A DNA stretch of 64,000 bases from Gammaproteobacteria bacterium (GCA_016708925.1 JADJET010000003.1:248001-312000), one strand, 5' to 3'; counted from the stretch's first letter, positions 1-11,300 are shown. Notes: a model not told the origin generated them from the sequence alone. Numbers and translations: made by a program.

Positions 1-102
1 TTCATACCCATCGGGCAGGCAGTAGGTGCAACGGAAGTTGCAAACGTCGGTGACGGACAGGCGCAAGTAATGAAACTCGCGCCCGAAGCTGTCCTGTAAC
101 AT
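1..102 (-). CDS. moaA: GTP 3',8-cyclase MoaA, N-terminal fragment cut by the window edge
   Basis: Only the first 34 codons are inside the window; the gene continues to the left. The translation starts MLQDSFGREFHYLRLSVTDV and then gives CNFRCTYCLP, the CxxxCxxC radical-SAM signature with cysteines at residues 21, 25 and 28. In this family these cysteines hold the N-terminal [4Fe-4S] cluster that cleaves S-adenosylmethionine during the first step of molybdenum cofactor synthesis. The following DGYE also fits MoaA. An in-frame GTG lies three codons upstream of the chosen ATG and cannot be excluded. The identification is firm because the N-terminus of MoaA is highly conserved, but nothing can be said of the C-terminal half. 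Confidence 0.9.
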   Translation of the reverse strand, partial: MLQDSFGREFHYLRLSVTDVCNFRCTYCLPDGYE

Positions 103-463
103 GGCAAACACCTTTCCAGGGAGGGGAGGACGAACGGTTTCCCGCGCATCCCTCAGAACCCTTTTCGGGTTCTCGGTGCCGGATTCCTGTCCCCGGTTCT
201 CACTGCGGCGCAGTGCATGGTGGCGCAGCGCACGGCGGTGAGGTGGACGGTGGGGAGTTAGAGCCCCGGCACTCGGAGTTTGTCTGTGATCGCCGCGGCG
301 GCAAGCCGGTGGCGATGTCTGGAGTGTAGCACGGTCGCCGCCTGCAAGAGCTTTGCTACACTCCGGACCAGTTTCCCTCGCAGCACAGGACACCTTCGAT
401 GCCGCCATCCTCCGATCATCCCGCACCCCCGGCTCTCGGTCTGCGCCGCCGATGCCGGCAGCG
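103..463. other. Non-coding leader region between moaA and the DUF6306 gene
   Basis: No gene is supported in these 361 bases. The region contains a perfect 7-bp hairpin (AGAACCC at 155-161 with GGGTTCT at 167-173), which would lie about 50 nt upstream of the moaA start in a moaA transcript, so it could be part of a structured 5' leader. I could not match it to the molybdenum-cofactor RNA element by eye. The right part (353-463) is an open extension of the DUF6306 frame and may be coding if an upstream start is used. Confidence 0.4.
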
Positions 464-898
464 ATGCCTCACATGACCCGGGTCGAACCCGCCGAGCTGG
501 TGGCGTTTCTCAACCAGTTGCTGGGAGCCGAGCGCGCCGGCACCCGGGTGGCGCGGGAATCCCGCGAGCAGTGCACCACCGCGCCCGAGCGCCAACTGAT
601 GGCGGACATCCACGGCGACGAAGCGCGCTGGTGCAAGATGCTCATGGACGCCATCCCACGTTTGGACGGTGAACCCTCGCTCAGGGTGGGCGACTTTTAC
701 CAGCGCGCCATGGCCATCTCCGGGCTGGACGAGCGGCTGCGGTTTCTCAACCGCGGCCAGGGTTGGGTGGCCAAGCGCCTCGGCGAGATGATTCCGCGCG
801 TGGCCGATGCGGCATTGCGCGCCGAGCTGGTCGCAATGCGGGAAAACCACGACGCCAATATCGCCCGGGTCAACCAGTTTCTTGAACAACGACCCTAG
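464..898 (+). CDS. DUF6306-type small helical protein
   Basis: The protein (about 144 residues from this start) begins MPHMTRVEPAELVAFLNQLL and has the pattern of DUF6306 proteins: an ERAG motif early on, a DEARWC segment near the middle and LNRGQGWV towards the end. The composition suggests an all-helical, ferritin-like fold without signal peptide or membrane segment. Its function is unknown. The open frame extends upstream to 353, and in-frame ATGs at 452 and 473 are alternatives; I chose 464 because family resemblance begins there. It lies 12 bases before mtfA on the same strand, so the two may be co-transcribed. Family assignment is from memory of the motif pattern. Confidence 0.6.
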   Translation: MPHMTRVEPAELVAFLNQLLGAERAGTRVARESREQCTTAPERQLMADIHGDEARWCKMLMDAIPRLDGEPSLRVGDFYQRAMAISGLDERLRFLNRGQGWVAKRLGEMIPRVADAALRAELVAMRENHDANIARVNQFLEQRP

Positions 899-910
899 CC
901 GCGCGCCGCC

Positions 911-1678
911 ATGTTCGAGCGCCTGCGCCGCTGGCGCGAAAATCGCCGCCTGCACCGCCTGGCGGTTCCGGTCGAGGCCTGGGAGGCCGCCATCGCGGAC
1001 TGGCCGGTGGCCGCCCGCTATCGGGGTGAGGCGCGGATGCGGCTGCGCGACATGGCGCTGCGTTTTCTGCTGCGCAAGAAGTTCACTGCCGCCGACGGGC
1101 TCGAAGTCACCGACGCCATGCAGCTGCGGATTGCCACCATGGCGGTCGTGCCGGTGCTGGAACTGGGCCTGGAATGGTATGACGGCTGGGTGACCCTGAT
1201 TCTCTATACCGGGGCGTTCATTCCCGCCCACGACCGCGAGGACGAGTACGGCATCGTCCACACCGAGCGTGAACCCCTGACCGGGGAGACCTCGGAACAC
1301 GGGCCGGTGATTCTCTCCTGGGACGACATCACAAATGCGAGCGCCTGGGACGCCTACAACGTGGTGATCCACGAGATGGCCCACAAGCTCGACATGCGCA
1401 GCGACGGCGGTCCCAACGGCGCACCGCCCCTGCATCCGGACATGGACCCGGCGGCCTGGACGCAGGCTTTTACCGCTGCCTGGGAAGATTGCGAGCGCCG
1501 CGCCGCTGCCGATGACAGCGCGATGCCCATCGATCCCTATGCGCTCCAGGACGCGGGTGAATTCTTCGCGGTGACGAGTGAATGCTTTTTCGAAGCGCCG
1601 GAGCGGCTGGCGGAGTACTGGCCGGCGGTGTATCGGCAACTGAGTGCGTTCTACCGGCAGGATCCCCTCCGCCAGTAA
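911..1678 (+). CDS. mtfA: MtfA-like zinc-dependent peptidase (M90 family)
   Basis: This 255-residue protein carries the zinc-peptidase motif HEMAHKLD at residues 154-161 (HExxH with His154, Glu155, His158), followed by MRSDGGPNG, which is characteristic of MtfA. The length is close to E. coli MtfA (265 residues). In enterobacteria MtfA binds the repressor Mlc and so affects the glucose phosphotransferase system, but homologues are widespread where that system is absent, and no phosphotransferase genes are visible here, so the physiological substrate is open. No signal peptide is seen, so it should be cytosolic. The next gene begins 174 bases downstream. Confidence 0.88.
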   Translation: MFERLRRWRENRRLHRLAVPVEAWEAAIADWPVAARYRGEARMRLRDMALRFLLRKKFTAADGLEVTDAMQLRIATMAVVPVLELGLEWYDGWVTLILYTGAFIPAHDREDEYGIVHTEREPLTGETSEHGPVILSWDDITNASAWDAYNVVIHEMAHKLDMRSDGGPNGAPPLHPDMDPAAWTQAFTAAWEDCERRAAADDSAMPIDPYALQDAGEFFAVTSECFFEAPERLAEYWPAVYRQLSAFYRQDPLRQ

Positions 1679-1852
1679 TTCACAGCCGGCCCGACAGCGT
1701 TCAACTAGCCGCTGAAGCCGGCGCTGCGCTCCCGTTCGACGATCCCCGCCTCGACCAGAGTCTTGGCCACTGACCACCGAGGAGGCTTGGCTTCTCACAG
1801 GTGAGCCGTACACTGGGGAAAACTCATAACCATAAAATCACCGGAGGCTGCC

Positions 1853-3281
1853 ATGCCTGTGCAAACGTTTCCCCCCATGACCAAGGATTTTCCCAGCTTC
1901 GACTGCGACGCCCACATTGCCGAGCCGATGGAAATCTGGGAGCGCGCCGAGGAACACCTCACCCGCGCCGAACTCGCCGCGCTCAAAACCACGCTCTGGT
2001 ACGACCCTGAATCGGAGCAGTTGATCGTCAACGACACCGTCGGCGCCGGTATCCGCTCCAAGGAAGGGCGCGGCACCACCGCTGCGATCAATCTGATCTC
2101 GGTCGCCGGGCCGGGCATGAAGCACGCCATCCAGCGCGCGTTCAACGTCCGCAATCTGCGTGCGGAGACCGCGTTGACCAAGGCGCAATCGGCCTATATC
2201 GATCACCGTGGCGCCTACGATCCCAAGGCGCGGCTCCAGGACATGGATGTTCAGGGCATCGACCAGGTGATGTTCATTCCCTCGGACATCGACACCTATC
2301 CCTGGCTGCGCAACGGCCTCGGCGCCACCGCCGCGTGCAAGGCCTACAACGAATGGGCTAGGAAGGCTGCCAGGCCGACCCCGAGCGGCTGTTTTTGCGG
2401 CGCTGCTGCCGTTGCAGGATCCGGAAAGGGCGGTGCGATCTACCGGGTCGCCGCCAAGGTGTCGCGTCGGCTTGGTGCGCCCGATCGATGCACTCGGCAA
2501 CTACCCGCTGCAACCAGGTTCGATCCGCTGTGGCGGGGCCATGGAAGAGACCGGCGCGGTCTACGGCATGCATCCGTTTCCGGCTCTGGGCTCACTGGAA
2601 GCCGCCGGGTTACAGCGAGCAGCACTCGGCTTCCGAACTGATCAACCGTACGGTGACCTCCGCCGACATTCCGCACTCCTTCCTCACCAATGTGCAGAAT
2701 TTCCAGGCCGAAGCCTCGGTGTGGGTGGTGTCGGCGCTGTTCTCCGGCCTGTTCGAGCGCTTCCCGAAACTGAAGGCCGCGGTGTTCGAGGCGTCCTCGA
2801 CCTGGCTCAGCTTCGTGCTCGACGAGTGCGACAAGTACTACAAGCTGTACCGCAACGAGCGCAGTTTTCCGCCGCTCAAACAGCTCCCCAGCGAGACTTT
2901 CTTCGAACACTGCATGACCGGCTTCGAGGGTGACGAGGCGCCACCGTCGCGGCTGCCGGAGTTTTACGAGAACATCCTGACCTGGTCGTCGGATGTCTAC
3001 CACCACGACGGCGACGATGTCTGGCGCGCGCTCGAAACCATGCGCGGCTGCGGCCTGTCGGCCGAACGCCGTGACAAATTTCTCGGCGGCAACGCGCGAC
3101 GGATACAACATCCGCGCCGAAGACATTCATCCGTGAGCGGGTGACCGAGATCGAGCGCCCCGACTGGTGGCCGACGGCGGACGAGATCGAGCGCGCCATG
3201 GCGGCCGAGGCCAGCGTGCTGCCGCGCGCCGAACCGGCCGCCGCCAATACCTTCCAGCGCGCCGTGGGAGGGTCGAACTGA
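1853..3281 (+). pseudogene. Amidohydrolase-family gene (Amidohydro_2 type), broken by multiple frameshifts
   Basis: Homologous protein sequence runs without loss from the start MPVQTFPPMTKDFPSFDCDA to the end at 3281, but it jumps between all three frames. The intact part to about 2350 shows DCDAHIAEP, a metal-binding style N-terminus, and RLQDMDVQGIDQVMF. Later pieces show GLVRPIDALGNYP, YGMHPFPA, and from about 2600 to 3100 an uninterrupted stretch with LFERFPKLKAAVFE and ILTWSSDVYHHDG, ending ERVTEIERPDWWPTADEI. One break can be explained exactly: near 2391 the frame is restored if a run of five T is six. No base-substitution stops are needed. These proteins are metal-dependent hydrolases or decarboxylases of aromatic or lactone substrates. 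The stop overlaps the next ATG by one base, so an operon is likely. Confidence 0.75.
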
Positions 3282-4583
3282 TGGCCACTTTCGTCAAACC
3301 CATGGCCAAGAAAGCCTTCGCCGTGTTCGACAGCGATTCCCATGTCGTGGAGCCGCGCGCGCTGTGGGAGAAATACCTCGACCCCGATTACCGCGTGCTG
3401 GGCAAGGCCGCGCTGTGGCGGGAGGAGGGGCCGACCAACTGCTACCTCAAGGTCAACGGCAAAATGTTTCGCGACACCATGAACCCCAACATTCCGCGCC
3501 TCGCGATCTGGCGGCCGGGCATCACCTGGGCGCAGGTGGGCGAACTCGACCCCGACATTCGCCACGCGCCGACGCGCGGCGCGTCCGATCCACAGGCGCG
3601 GCTCGCCGACATGGGCGCCATGGGTATCGACCAGACGCTGCTGTACCTGACCCTGGTTCGCCGAGGGCTTTCATCCGGTCGAAGACCCGATGTCGCCCGC
3701 GCGCTGGCGCGGGCCCACAACGACTGGATCGCCGATTTCTGCGCGGTGGCGCGAGCGGGCTGTTCGCGGCGGCCATGGTGCCCGGCAAAACCGGATTTCG
3801 CGATCGCCGAGCTGGAGCGCATCGCCACCATGCCCTGTTTTCGCGGTGCCTTCATTCGCCCCATGTTCATCGAGAACCGCTATTTCACCCATCCCTATTA
3901 CGACCCGCTGTGGGGGCGCGCGCTCGAGGTTCTCGGCATCACCGCCGCCGTGCATCCGGCAACCGGCCTGTGGAACCCGGAGTGGACTTCCCACGCCCCC
4001 TTCATCGAAAAAATGAAAGGCCGCCTGAGCCAGATGGCACTGCTGCGCGAGGCCGGCGGCGGGCCCTTCGCCGGCGGCGGCAACGGCGCCAATCTCGGCT
4101 TCAGCCCGACGGGGAGCTGGGCCACCAGCTGGCGCCGGTGATCTCGCCCTGGCTCGACAACCCATGTTCGTCGGCGCCGCGCTGATCGGCTTCACCGGTG
4201 ATGCAGCGCTACCCGCGCATGAAAGTGGTCAGGCCCACGGCAAGGCGTCCTCGGATGGAGGAGGTGCTGGAAAACTGGAAGCCTCCGCGCTGCACCACGC
4301 CGCTGCTGCACAAATACCCGTGCGCACCGATCCCGAGGAGATGTGGGAGGAGGGCGGAGTTATGCTCGGTTTCGACGCCGAGGAGCGCCTGATTCACCGC
4401 CTGCCCGGCGATTTCGAAGCCAAGATCGTGTGGGGCTCCCACTACCCGCGCCAGGAGGCGACGACCGCCTGGGACGCCATCGCGACGCTGTCCGGCGCCG
4501 GCATCGGGCCGGCGACCATCGCGCGCATGCTGGGCGGCAACGCCGCCAGCCAGTTCGGCATCCAGCTCAAACAATGGGTGTGA
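3281..4583 (+). pseudogene. Second amidohydrolase-family gene, broken by multiple frameshifts
   Basis: The start MATFVKPMAKKAFAVFDSDS is followed by HVVEPRALWEKYLDPDY, the same layout as the preceding gene, so the two are probably paralogues. The frame is intact to about 3650 (RLADMGAMGIDQTLLYL), shifts around 3655-3690, again near 3760, runs through RGAFIRPMFIENRYFTHPYY, and breaks several more times between 4090 and 4270. The tail (IVWGSHYPRQEATTAWDAI to LKQWV) is clean. All expected segments are present once the shifts are ignored. If real, the gene cannot make a full protein; if they are sequence errors, it is an ordinary metal-dependent hydrolase acting beside its neighbour. Confidence 0.72.
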
Positions 4584-4632
4584 GCGCAATCGGCACCGAC
4601 CAACAATCTCCTGAATACCGAGGTAATTCACC

Positions 4633-6350
4633 ATGCACGATCTCATTATCAAGGGCGGCACCGTGGTCGATGGCACTGGCGCCCCGGCCTTCACTGGCGA
4701 CATCGCCATCGACAATGGCAACATCACGGCGGTGGGCAAAATCTCGGCGCGCGCGAAGCAAACCACCAACGCCGACGGCCTGCTGGTCACCCCGGGCTGG
4801 GTTGATACCCACACCCATTACGATGGCCAGGCGGTGTGGGATCCGTTGCTCACGCCATCGGGCTGGCACGGTGTCACCACCGCGATCATGGGCAACTGCG
4901 GGGTCGGCTTCGCGCCGGTCGCCGCCCACCACCGCGACTGGATGATCGAGCTGATGGAGTCGGTGGAGGACATCTCGGCCAGCGCGCTCAAGGCCGGCAT
5001 CGACTGGCAGTGGGAGAGCTTTCCCGAATATCTCGATGCGCTCGATCGCATCCCGCGGGCGGTGGATGTCGGCGCCTACCTGGGCCACTGCGCACTGCGC
5101 ACCTTTGTCATGGGTGACCGGGGCGCGCGCGACGAGGACCCGACGCCGACGGAGATCGAGCGCATGGCGGCGGTGGTGCGCGAGGCGATGGCGGCCGGCG
5201 CGCTGGGGTTCTCGACCTCGCGCACCGCGATCCACCTGACCCCTAAAGGCGAACCCATCCCCGGCACCTTCGCCAAGGAGGCGGAGCTGATGGCGATCGC
5301 GCGCGCTGTGGGTTCCCAGGGCCGTGGCCTGATGGAGATCATCCCGGCGGGTGTGGAGAGCGGCGACCGCAAGGCGCAGGCCGCCGAAATGGCGCTGATG
5401 AGCCGCTTGTCCCGCGCCGGCAACTGTCCGGTGACCTATCTCACCGGACAGATCGGCAAGGATCCGATTTGTGGCGCGGAACTTTCGTCTTGCGGAGGAG
5501 GCCAACGCCGCTGGCGCCACGCTGATTCCGCAGATTTCCTGCCGCCCGGTAGGGATGCTGTTCAGTTTCGAGAGCGAAAATCCTTTTGCCCGCTTCCCGA
5601 GCTTCAAGGAGATCAGGGCGCTGCCGCCCGCCGCGCGTCTGGCGGCGCCCGCGATCCCGCCGTCAAGGCGCGCATCCGGCCGACCGCGATCCGGCGCCCA
5701 CCGCCTGGACCAATATTTTTGCCAACCCCTGGCCGCTGACCTTCGCCCTCGGCAAACAGCCCATTACGAGCCCGATCCCGCGCACAGCATCAAAGCGCTG
5801 GCGCTCCAGCAAAGGTCGCACGCCGGCGGAGCTGGCCTACGAGATGATGCTCGAAAGCGAAGCCGCGCCTTTCTGTTCTACGCGGCGGCGGATTTTCGAA
5901 GGCAATCCGATGCGCCGCGGGAAATGCTGGCAGCCCGCTGTCGATGCTCGGCGGCAGCGACGGCGGCGCCCACTGCAATTTCATCGTCGATGCCGGCGTG
6001 CCCACCTTCATGCTGACCCACTGGGTGCGCGACCGCAAAACCGGCCGCCTGCCGCTGGAATGGGCGGTGCGCAAGCAAACCCGAGACACCGCACGCCGCA
6101 ACGGCATCACCGACCGCGGCGAATTGCTGCCGGGCCAGCGCGCCGACATCAACCTGATCGACTTCGCGCGGCTGTGCAGCCTGGCGCCGGAGCAGGTCAG
6201 GGATCTGCCCGCTGGCGGCACCCCGCCCTCATCCAGCGCGCCGAGGGCTATGTCAGCACGCTGGTGGCTGGACAGGCGATCCTGTACAACGGCGAGGACA
6301 CCGGTGCGCGGCCGGGGGCGGCGGTACGGCTGTCGCGGATGGACCACTGA
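4633..6350 (+). pseudogene. N-acyl-D-amino-acid deacylase-like amidohydrolase, broken by multiple frameshifts
   Basis: The first 275 codons are intact: MHDLIIKGGTVVDGTGAPAF, then the metal-binding HTHYDGQ and GNCGVGFAP and the typical GALGFSTSRT. Frames then change near 5465, 5650, 5690, 5760, 5815 and 5870-5940, after which GGSDGGAHCNFIVDAGVPTF and HWVRDRKTG restore the conserved C-terminal half. The family (Amidohydro_3) hydrolyses N-acyl-D-amino acids or cyclic amides. An intact paralogue lies at 26482-28191 and can serve as a template: HTHMDAQ, GNCGFTLAP and GAIGFSTSRT align directly. Like the two genes before it, the damage is only by small indels. Confidence 0.75.
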
Positions 6351-6419
6351 CTCCGTTCCTGATGCGGTTGCTGATAACGTAGCGCTACACAACTGACCGG
6401 CGTCGGGAGGAAAAACAGC

Positions 6420-6986
6420 GTGGAAGCGATTGCCGCACTGCACAACCGGGTTTCCCAGTCGGCGTTGGTCGCACCCGCACCGGCCGGCGCCATTCTCGAC
6501 AACATCAAGCGCGCCGCGTTGCGCGCGGCCGATCACGCCATGCTGCGACCATGGCGCTTTCTGGTGATCGAGGGCGAGGGTTTGCAGCGCCTGGGCGAGC
6601 TGTTCGTGCGGGCGCGGGAAGCGCGTGAGGGCGAGCTGTCGCCGCGCGAGCGCGAGCGCACGCTGGGGCGGCCGCTGCGCGCGCCGTTGCTGATTGTCGT
6701 CGTCGCCGCCTGCCGGACGAACACCAAGGTGCCCGCCGTTGAACAACTGCTGTCCGCCGGCGCCGCCATGCAGAACATGCTCAATGCCGCCTATGCCGAG
6801 GGCGTGGGCGCAATGTGGCGCACCGGCGACTTCGCCTACGACCCGGTGGTGAAAGCCGGGCTCGGCGTGGCGGAGACCGAACACATCATCGGCTTTCTGT
6901 ATCTGGGCACCGCCAGCGAACAGCGCCCGCGCACTCCGCCACCCGATCCGGCGCAGTTTTTTGTGTCCTGGGGGAATGACCGCTAG
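6420..6986 (+). CDS. Nitroreductase-family flavoprotein (YdjA-like)
   Basis: The 188-residue product matches small FMN-dependent nitroreductases: an N-terminal RAALRAADHAMLRPWRFLVI where the phosphate of FMN is usually bound, then AAMQNMLNAAYAEGVGAMWR and the closing IIGFLYLGTA. The length is close to E. coli YdjA (183). The start is a GTG preceded by a good ribosome site (GGGAGG, 8-9 bases upstream); no nearby ATG fits. Members reduce nitro groups, quinones or related electron acceptors with NAD(P)H in the cytosol; the true substrate is unknown. It follows the broken amidohydrolase by 69 bases, so a shared catabolic operon is plausible. Confidence 0.8.
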   Translation: MEAIAALHNRVSQSALVAPAPAGAILDNIKRAALRAADHAMLRPWRFLVIEGEGLQRLGELFVRAREAREGELSPRERERTLGRPLRAPLLIVVVAACRTNTKVPAVEQLLSAGAAMQNMLNAAYAEGVGAMWRTGDFAYDPVVKAGLGVAETEHIIGFLYLGTASEQRPRTPPPDPAQFFVSWGNDR

Positions 6987-7092
6987 GAGCCTGTCAACAC
7001 CATCTGTGCGGTCGCCGAAGCCCGCTGTGGGGTGGCGCGACTGGCCATCAGGCCTGAGAAACCAATCTTCAACGACAATTACGGGGTCAAAA

Positions 7093-8322
7093 ATGAGCCA
7101 GACCAACCGGGCGATGCCCATGCTGGAGGGCGTTCGCGTGCTCGACTTTACCCAATACGTTGCCGGGCCGACGGTCACGCGCATGATGGCGGAGCTCGGG
7201 GCGGACATCATCAAGGTTGAGCAGGCGCCCGGGGGCGATCCGTCGCGCACCATTCCGGTGATGAAAAACCGGCGCAGTGCGTATTACATTCAGCACAATC
7301 GCGGCAAGAAGAGCCTGTGCGTGGATTTTTCCAAACCGGAGACCACCGCGCTGCTGCACGACCTGGTGAAGACCGTTGACATCGTGGTCGAGAATTATGG
7401 CCCGGGAGTGATGGCCAAGCGCCAGCTCGATTATGCCGCACTCAGCAAAATTCACCCGAAGCTCATCATGCTCTCGGTCTCGGCTTTCGGGCGGACCGGC
7501 CCGCTGGCGGACAAGGTCGGATTCGATCTCATTGCCCAGGCGTTTTCCGGCCTGATGCACATGACCGGCGAACCGGACGGGCCGCCTCAGTTCGTCAGCA
7601 TGGCGATTGCCGACGTCAATGCCGGGGTTCATGGCTTTGCCGCGCTGGGCTATGCGCTGTTTCATCGGGAACGCAGCGGACGCGGCCAGTACATCGATAT
7701 CTCGATGATCGACGCGCTCTATCACATGCACGAGGCCAATGTGGAACTCTGCGCCAATGCCAGAACCGAGTTCCACCCCATCCGCTGCGGGGCGCATCAT
7801 CAGGGCCTGGCTCCCTATGGGGTGTTCAAGGGCGTTGAAGGCTGGATTGCCATCCTTGCCGGGGATTTACAATGGCCGGGGCTGCCGCGTGCGATGGGCC
7901 AACCGCAGCTCAGCGATGATCCCCGGTTTGCCGATATGCGCAGTCGCGCCCGGCATTCCCGCGAGCTGGTGACACTGGTGGAAGCCTGGATGGCGCGGCA
8001 GCAGAGCGACCAGGCGATTCTGGATGCACTGGGCGAACAGCGTGTACCCTGCGCGCCAGTCCTGTCGGTAGCGGATACCATCAAGCACCCCTACTTCATT
8101 GCGCGGGAAATGGTGCGCAAGGTGCCCGATGCGGTCATTACGGAAGGCGTCACGATTGCCGGCTTTCCGATCAAGTTTTCGGAGCTGCCGGAGTTGCCGG
8201 TGCTGTGGACTTCCGCGCAGGGACAGGACAACGCCGAGGTGCTGAAAACCGCGCTCGGATATTCCGATGCCCAGGTACAGGAGCTCGTGGAGCGAGGTGT
8301 TATCTTTGCCCGATCGTTGTAA
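7093..8322 (+). CDS. Class III (CaiB/BaiF, formyl-CoA transferase type) CoA-transferase
   Basis: This 409-residue protein begins MSQTNRAMPMLEGVRVLDFT and contains the family hallmarks VLDFTQYVAGPTVTRMMAEL, LGADIIKVE, NRGKKSLCVD and GRGQYIDISMIDA. The catalytic aspartate, which forms the aspartyl-CoA anhydride in characterised relatives, is expected at Asp174 in IADVNAG. These enzymes move CoA between carboxylic acids in the cytosol. The open frame extends 44 codons upstream over the end of the nitroreductase gene, but the homology begins at this ATG. Its place after hydrolase genes suggests activation of a carboxylate product for further degradation. The exact acid is not predictable. Confidence 0.88.
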   Translation: MSQTNRAMPMLEGVRVLDFTQYVAGPTVTRMMAELGADIIKVEQAPGGDPSRTIPVMKNRRSAYYIQHNRGKKSLCVDFSKPETTALLHDLVKTVDIVVENYGPGVMAKRQLDYAALSKIHPKLIMLSVSAFGRTGPLADKVGFDLIAQAFSGLMHMTGEPDGPPQFVSMAIADVNAGVHGFAALGYALFHRERSGRGQYIDISMIDALYHMHEANVELCANARTEFHPIRCGAHHQGLAPYGVFKGVEGWIAILAGDLQWPGLPRAMGQPQLSDDPRFADMRSRARHSRELVTLVEAWMARQQSDQAILDALGEQRVPCAPVLSVADTIKHPYFIAREMVRKVPDAVITEGVTIAGFPIKFSELPELPVLWTSAQGQDNAEVLKTALGYSDAQVQELVERGVIFARSL

Positions 8323-8395
8323 CCGCCCCGGCCCGACCTTGACAGCGGAGTCGGGTGAATTGCGTTCCTGTCCGTCCAGCGGCCCGAGAGGTTGA

Positions 8396-11300
8396 GTGAG
8401 GACCGCGGCGACCATCGATTTTGACCGTCCCGGCCGACTGACGCTCTGGGTCGCCGGTCTGCTGTTGTTTGCCGGCGCCCTTGCCGCGGTCCACGCCGGC
8501 ATTCCGCTCGCGGCCGCCGCGGGTGCCGGCTTCGGCCTGCTGCTGATCGGCCGCGCCGGCGGCGCCACCGATGGCGTGTTCCTGGCGCTGCGCCATGCGG
8601 CGGTGGCGGCGCTATTTGCCCTCGCCGCGACACCGGAACTGCCGCTCTGGCAGACGCCGCGGGAGTGGATCGATCTGCTGCGCTTGACGCCGCCGGGCGC
8701 CGCGCTGGCGTTCGCGGTCTACGGTCTGGTGGCCGGTCTATGGCCGGTGCGGCAGCACCGGCCGCTGCCGGCGGCCACCTCGCTGGTGCTGCTGGTGGCG
8801 CCCTTTGCCCTGTTCAATGGCCTGTTTCTGCTGGCGTCGCGTGACCTGCTGGCATCCCTGGGGGGGTGGCTGGGTCCGGATTTGTCTCCGGCGCTGCGGT
8901 CGCTACCCGGCTGCTGGCTGGTGCTGGGCCTGTTCGGCGAGCTCGCCGTGCAGGGCCTGGGCGTCGCCGTGGACCAACGCTGGACCCACAACTGGCGCCT
9001 GCGCGCGCTGCTGTGGAGCAGTGCGCTGTGGGCTGTACTGACGCCCCATATCGCCGATTTGGGCAGTGGCCCACTCGCCGCCGCGCTCCCCGGATGGCTG
9101 CAATGGCCGCTGGGAGTGGCGAGCGCGGCGCTGGCGCAAGCGGGCCTGTGGGGCCAGACTTTTCTCATCACCGGGGCGCTGCTGGATGCCCTCAAGGGCC
9201 GGCGGCCGACGTGGCAGGCCGCCGCCGATCACTGGCGCAGCGGCGCCGGCAAGGGTGCGGTCTACAGCGCCTGGTTCATGGTTCTCGTGTATGGCGCGGC
9301 GCTTGCCGGCGGCGGCGCGGTCGCGGCCTGGATTAGCGCGCAGCCGTTATTGTTCGGGACGCTGCTTGGCATGCTGCTGTTCCCCCTGGCCCGCAGCCTC
9401 ATCGAGACCTTCGACGGCAGCCCGGCGCTGGCCGGCCGGCTCGGCGCGGCCTACCGTGAACCGGCGAATCTGCTGCGCGGTGCCGTCGCGGGATTCGCGG
9501 TCGCGCTCTGGTTTGGTCTGGATCGCACCGCCAGCGGCGATAGCCTGCGCTTCGCCGGTGGCGCGCTCGCCGGCGCCGCGGTCTATGCCGGCGTCGGTCT
9601 GCTGGTTGATGCCCTCGCCATGGCGCGCGGTCTGCGGCAGCGCCCGCAGCGCGTGTCGGTGTATCTCGTGCAAGCGGTCATGGGCGGCATCACGGGCGGG
9701 CTGCTCGCCTGGTATTTCGACGCCGGCCAGTTGCGGGTGGTGCTGGATCGCGTGGCCGCCTATGGGGTAGTGAATTTTCCGGCCGTCGGGCGCGGCAGCT
9801 ACGAATACATGGTGTATCCGTTATTCAGTAAATGGGGTGCCACCGATCTCGGTCTGGTCAGCGGTGGCGTCAAGCTGTTCTACGCCCAATCCCTGTCGGG
9901 GGTGGTGCAATGGGCGATCGCCGCGCCCCTGTTCAGTCTCAACCTGGTACTGCTGACGGCGCTGATCCAGCGGCGCCTGGCGCCGATCCGCGCCACCTTC
10001 AGCCGCGCCGGACTGGCCGAAGTCGGCGCGCAGACGGTGCGGGTACTGCGCTGGGGGCTGTGGATGGCGCCCATCATCTCGATCTTTCTGCGCATGGCGC
10101 AGGATCCGACCTGGTACAACCAGGATGGCGCCGTGCGCAGCCTGCTCGCCACCGTGCAGCAGGTGTGGCAACCGACGGACCACTACCGCGCCTGGAGTCT
10201 CGACCTGTTCCTGGGTCTGATGGCCTACGACTGGTTGCGCGTGCTGATCTGGTTCGACCATATGGGGCTGCGGGTGGCGACGCTGGTCAATTTCTCCTTT
10301 GTCGGCATGGACGCCGTGAATGCGCGTCTCGCCCGGGCGCTGAGCCACGGCCCGCGCGGACAGGCGATTCCGGAGGGATTGCGCCGCTTCGCCACCTGGG
10401 CGCCGCTGCTGGTGCCGTTCTATATTCCGAGGGGCGGTGAATGGGAGTACGTGTGGATGCGCGCCGAGGGCATGCACGGCCACGCCGGGCCGCTGTTGCC
10501 GGCAGTGCGCGATTTGGTGGGTGCCTATGTGGTCGCCGCCGTGCTGGCGATCGCACTGGGCGCCTGGGTGCTGACGCGCGCCCGCCGCGCCGGCACCCTG
10601 CACCGGGTGCGCAGTGCCCCGGCGCATGTGCTGGGTAATGGCCTCTACATGCTGCGTCTGGGCGAGGATGGCCGTGGCCATGCCCAGGTGATCCGCCCCC
10701 GGCGCGGTTGTCCGGAAATCGATCTGACCCGCCGCCCTGAGGACGATCTCGATCGGCGCGGGCGGTTCTTCTACGTCAGCGAGCCCGGCCGGCCGCCCTG
10801 GTCGCTGACCCGCCAGCCCTGCCCGGGTGCCGGGGTGCGCCATCGGGTGACCGAGATCTCGACCACCGCGCTGTGCTACCGCGCCGATGCGGCGGACCTG
10901 ACCGCTTTTGCGCGCGTCGAAGTGCCGCCGGACGATCCGGTCGAGTGCTGGACCATCACCTTCGAAAACCCCGGCAACAGTCCGCGCCGCTTGCGCCTGA
11001 CCAGCTTTCAGGAGCTGACGCTCGGTGACGCCGAAGCCGCCTCCCGCCACCCGGCGTTCAATGCCCTGCACGTCGGCACCCGGTTTGTGGCGCCCCTGGC
11101 CGCGCTGTTGGCACACAGCCGCCTGTTGACGGACGTGCGCGGCCGGCCTGCGGGCGAAGTGGCGTTTCATGCGGTGGCGACCGACGGTCATGGCGTGCGC
11201 CTGGCGGGTTACGAAGACAGCCGCAACCGCTTCGTCGGCGCCGGAGGTCTGGCGTGCCCGGACGGGCTGGCCCCGGATGCGCCGCGGGCGCCGGACGACG

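Noticed and set aside
103..300. Molybdenum-cofactor riboswitch upstream of moaA
   Set aside because: Position is right and a hairpin exists, but I cannot match the conserved core by eye; needs a covariance-model search before calling.
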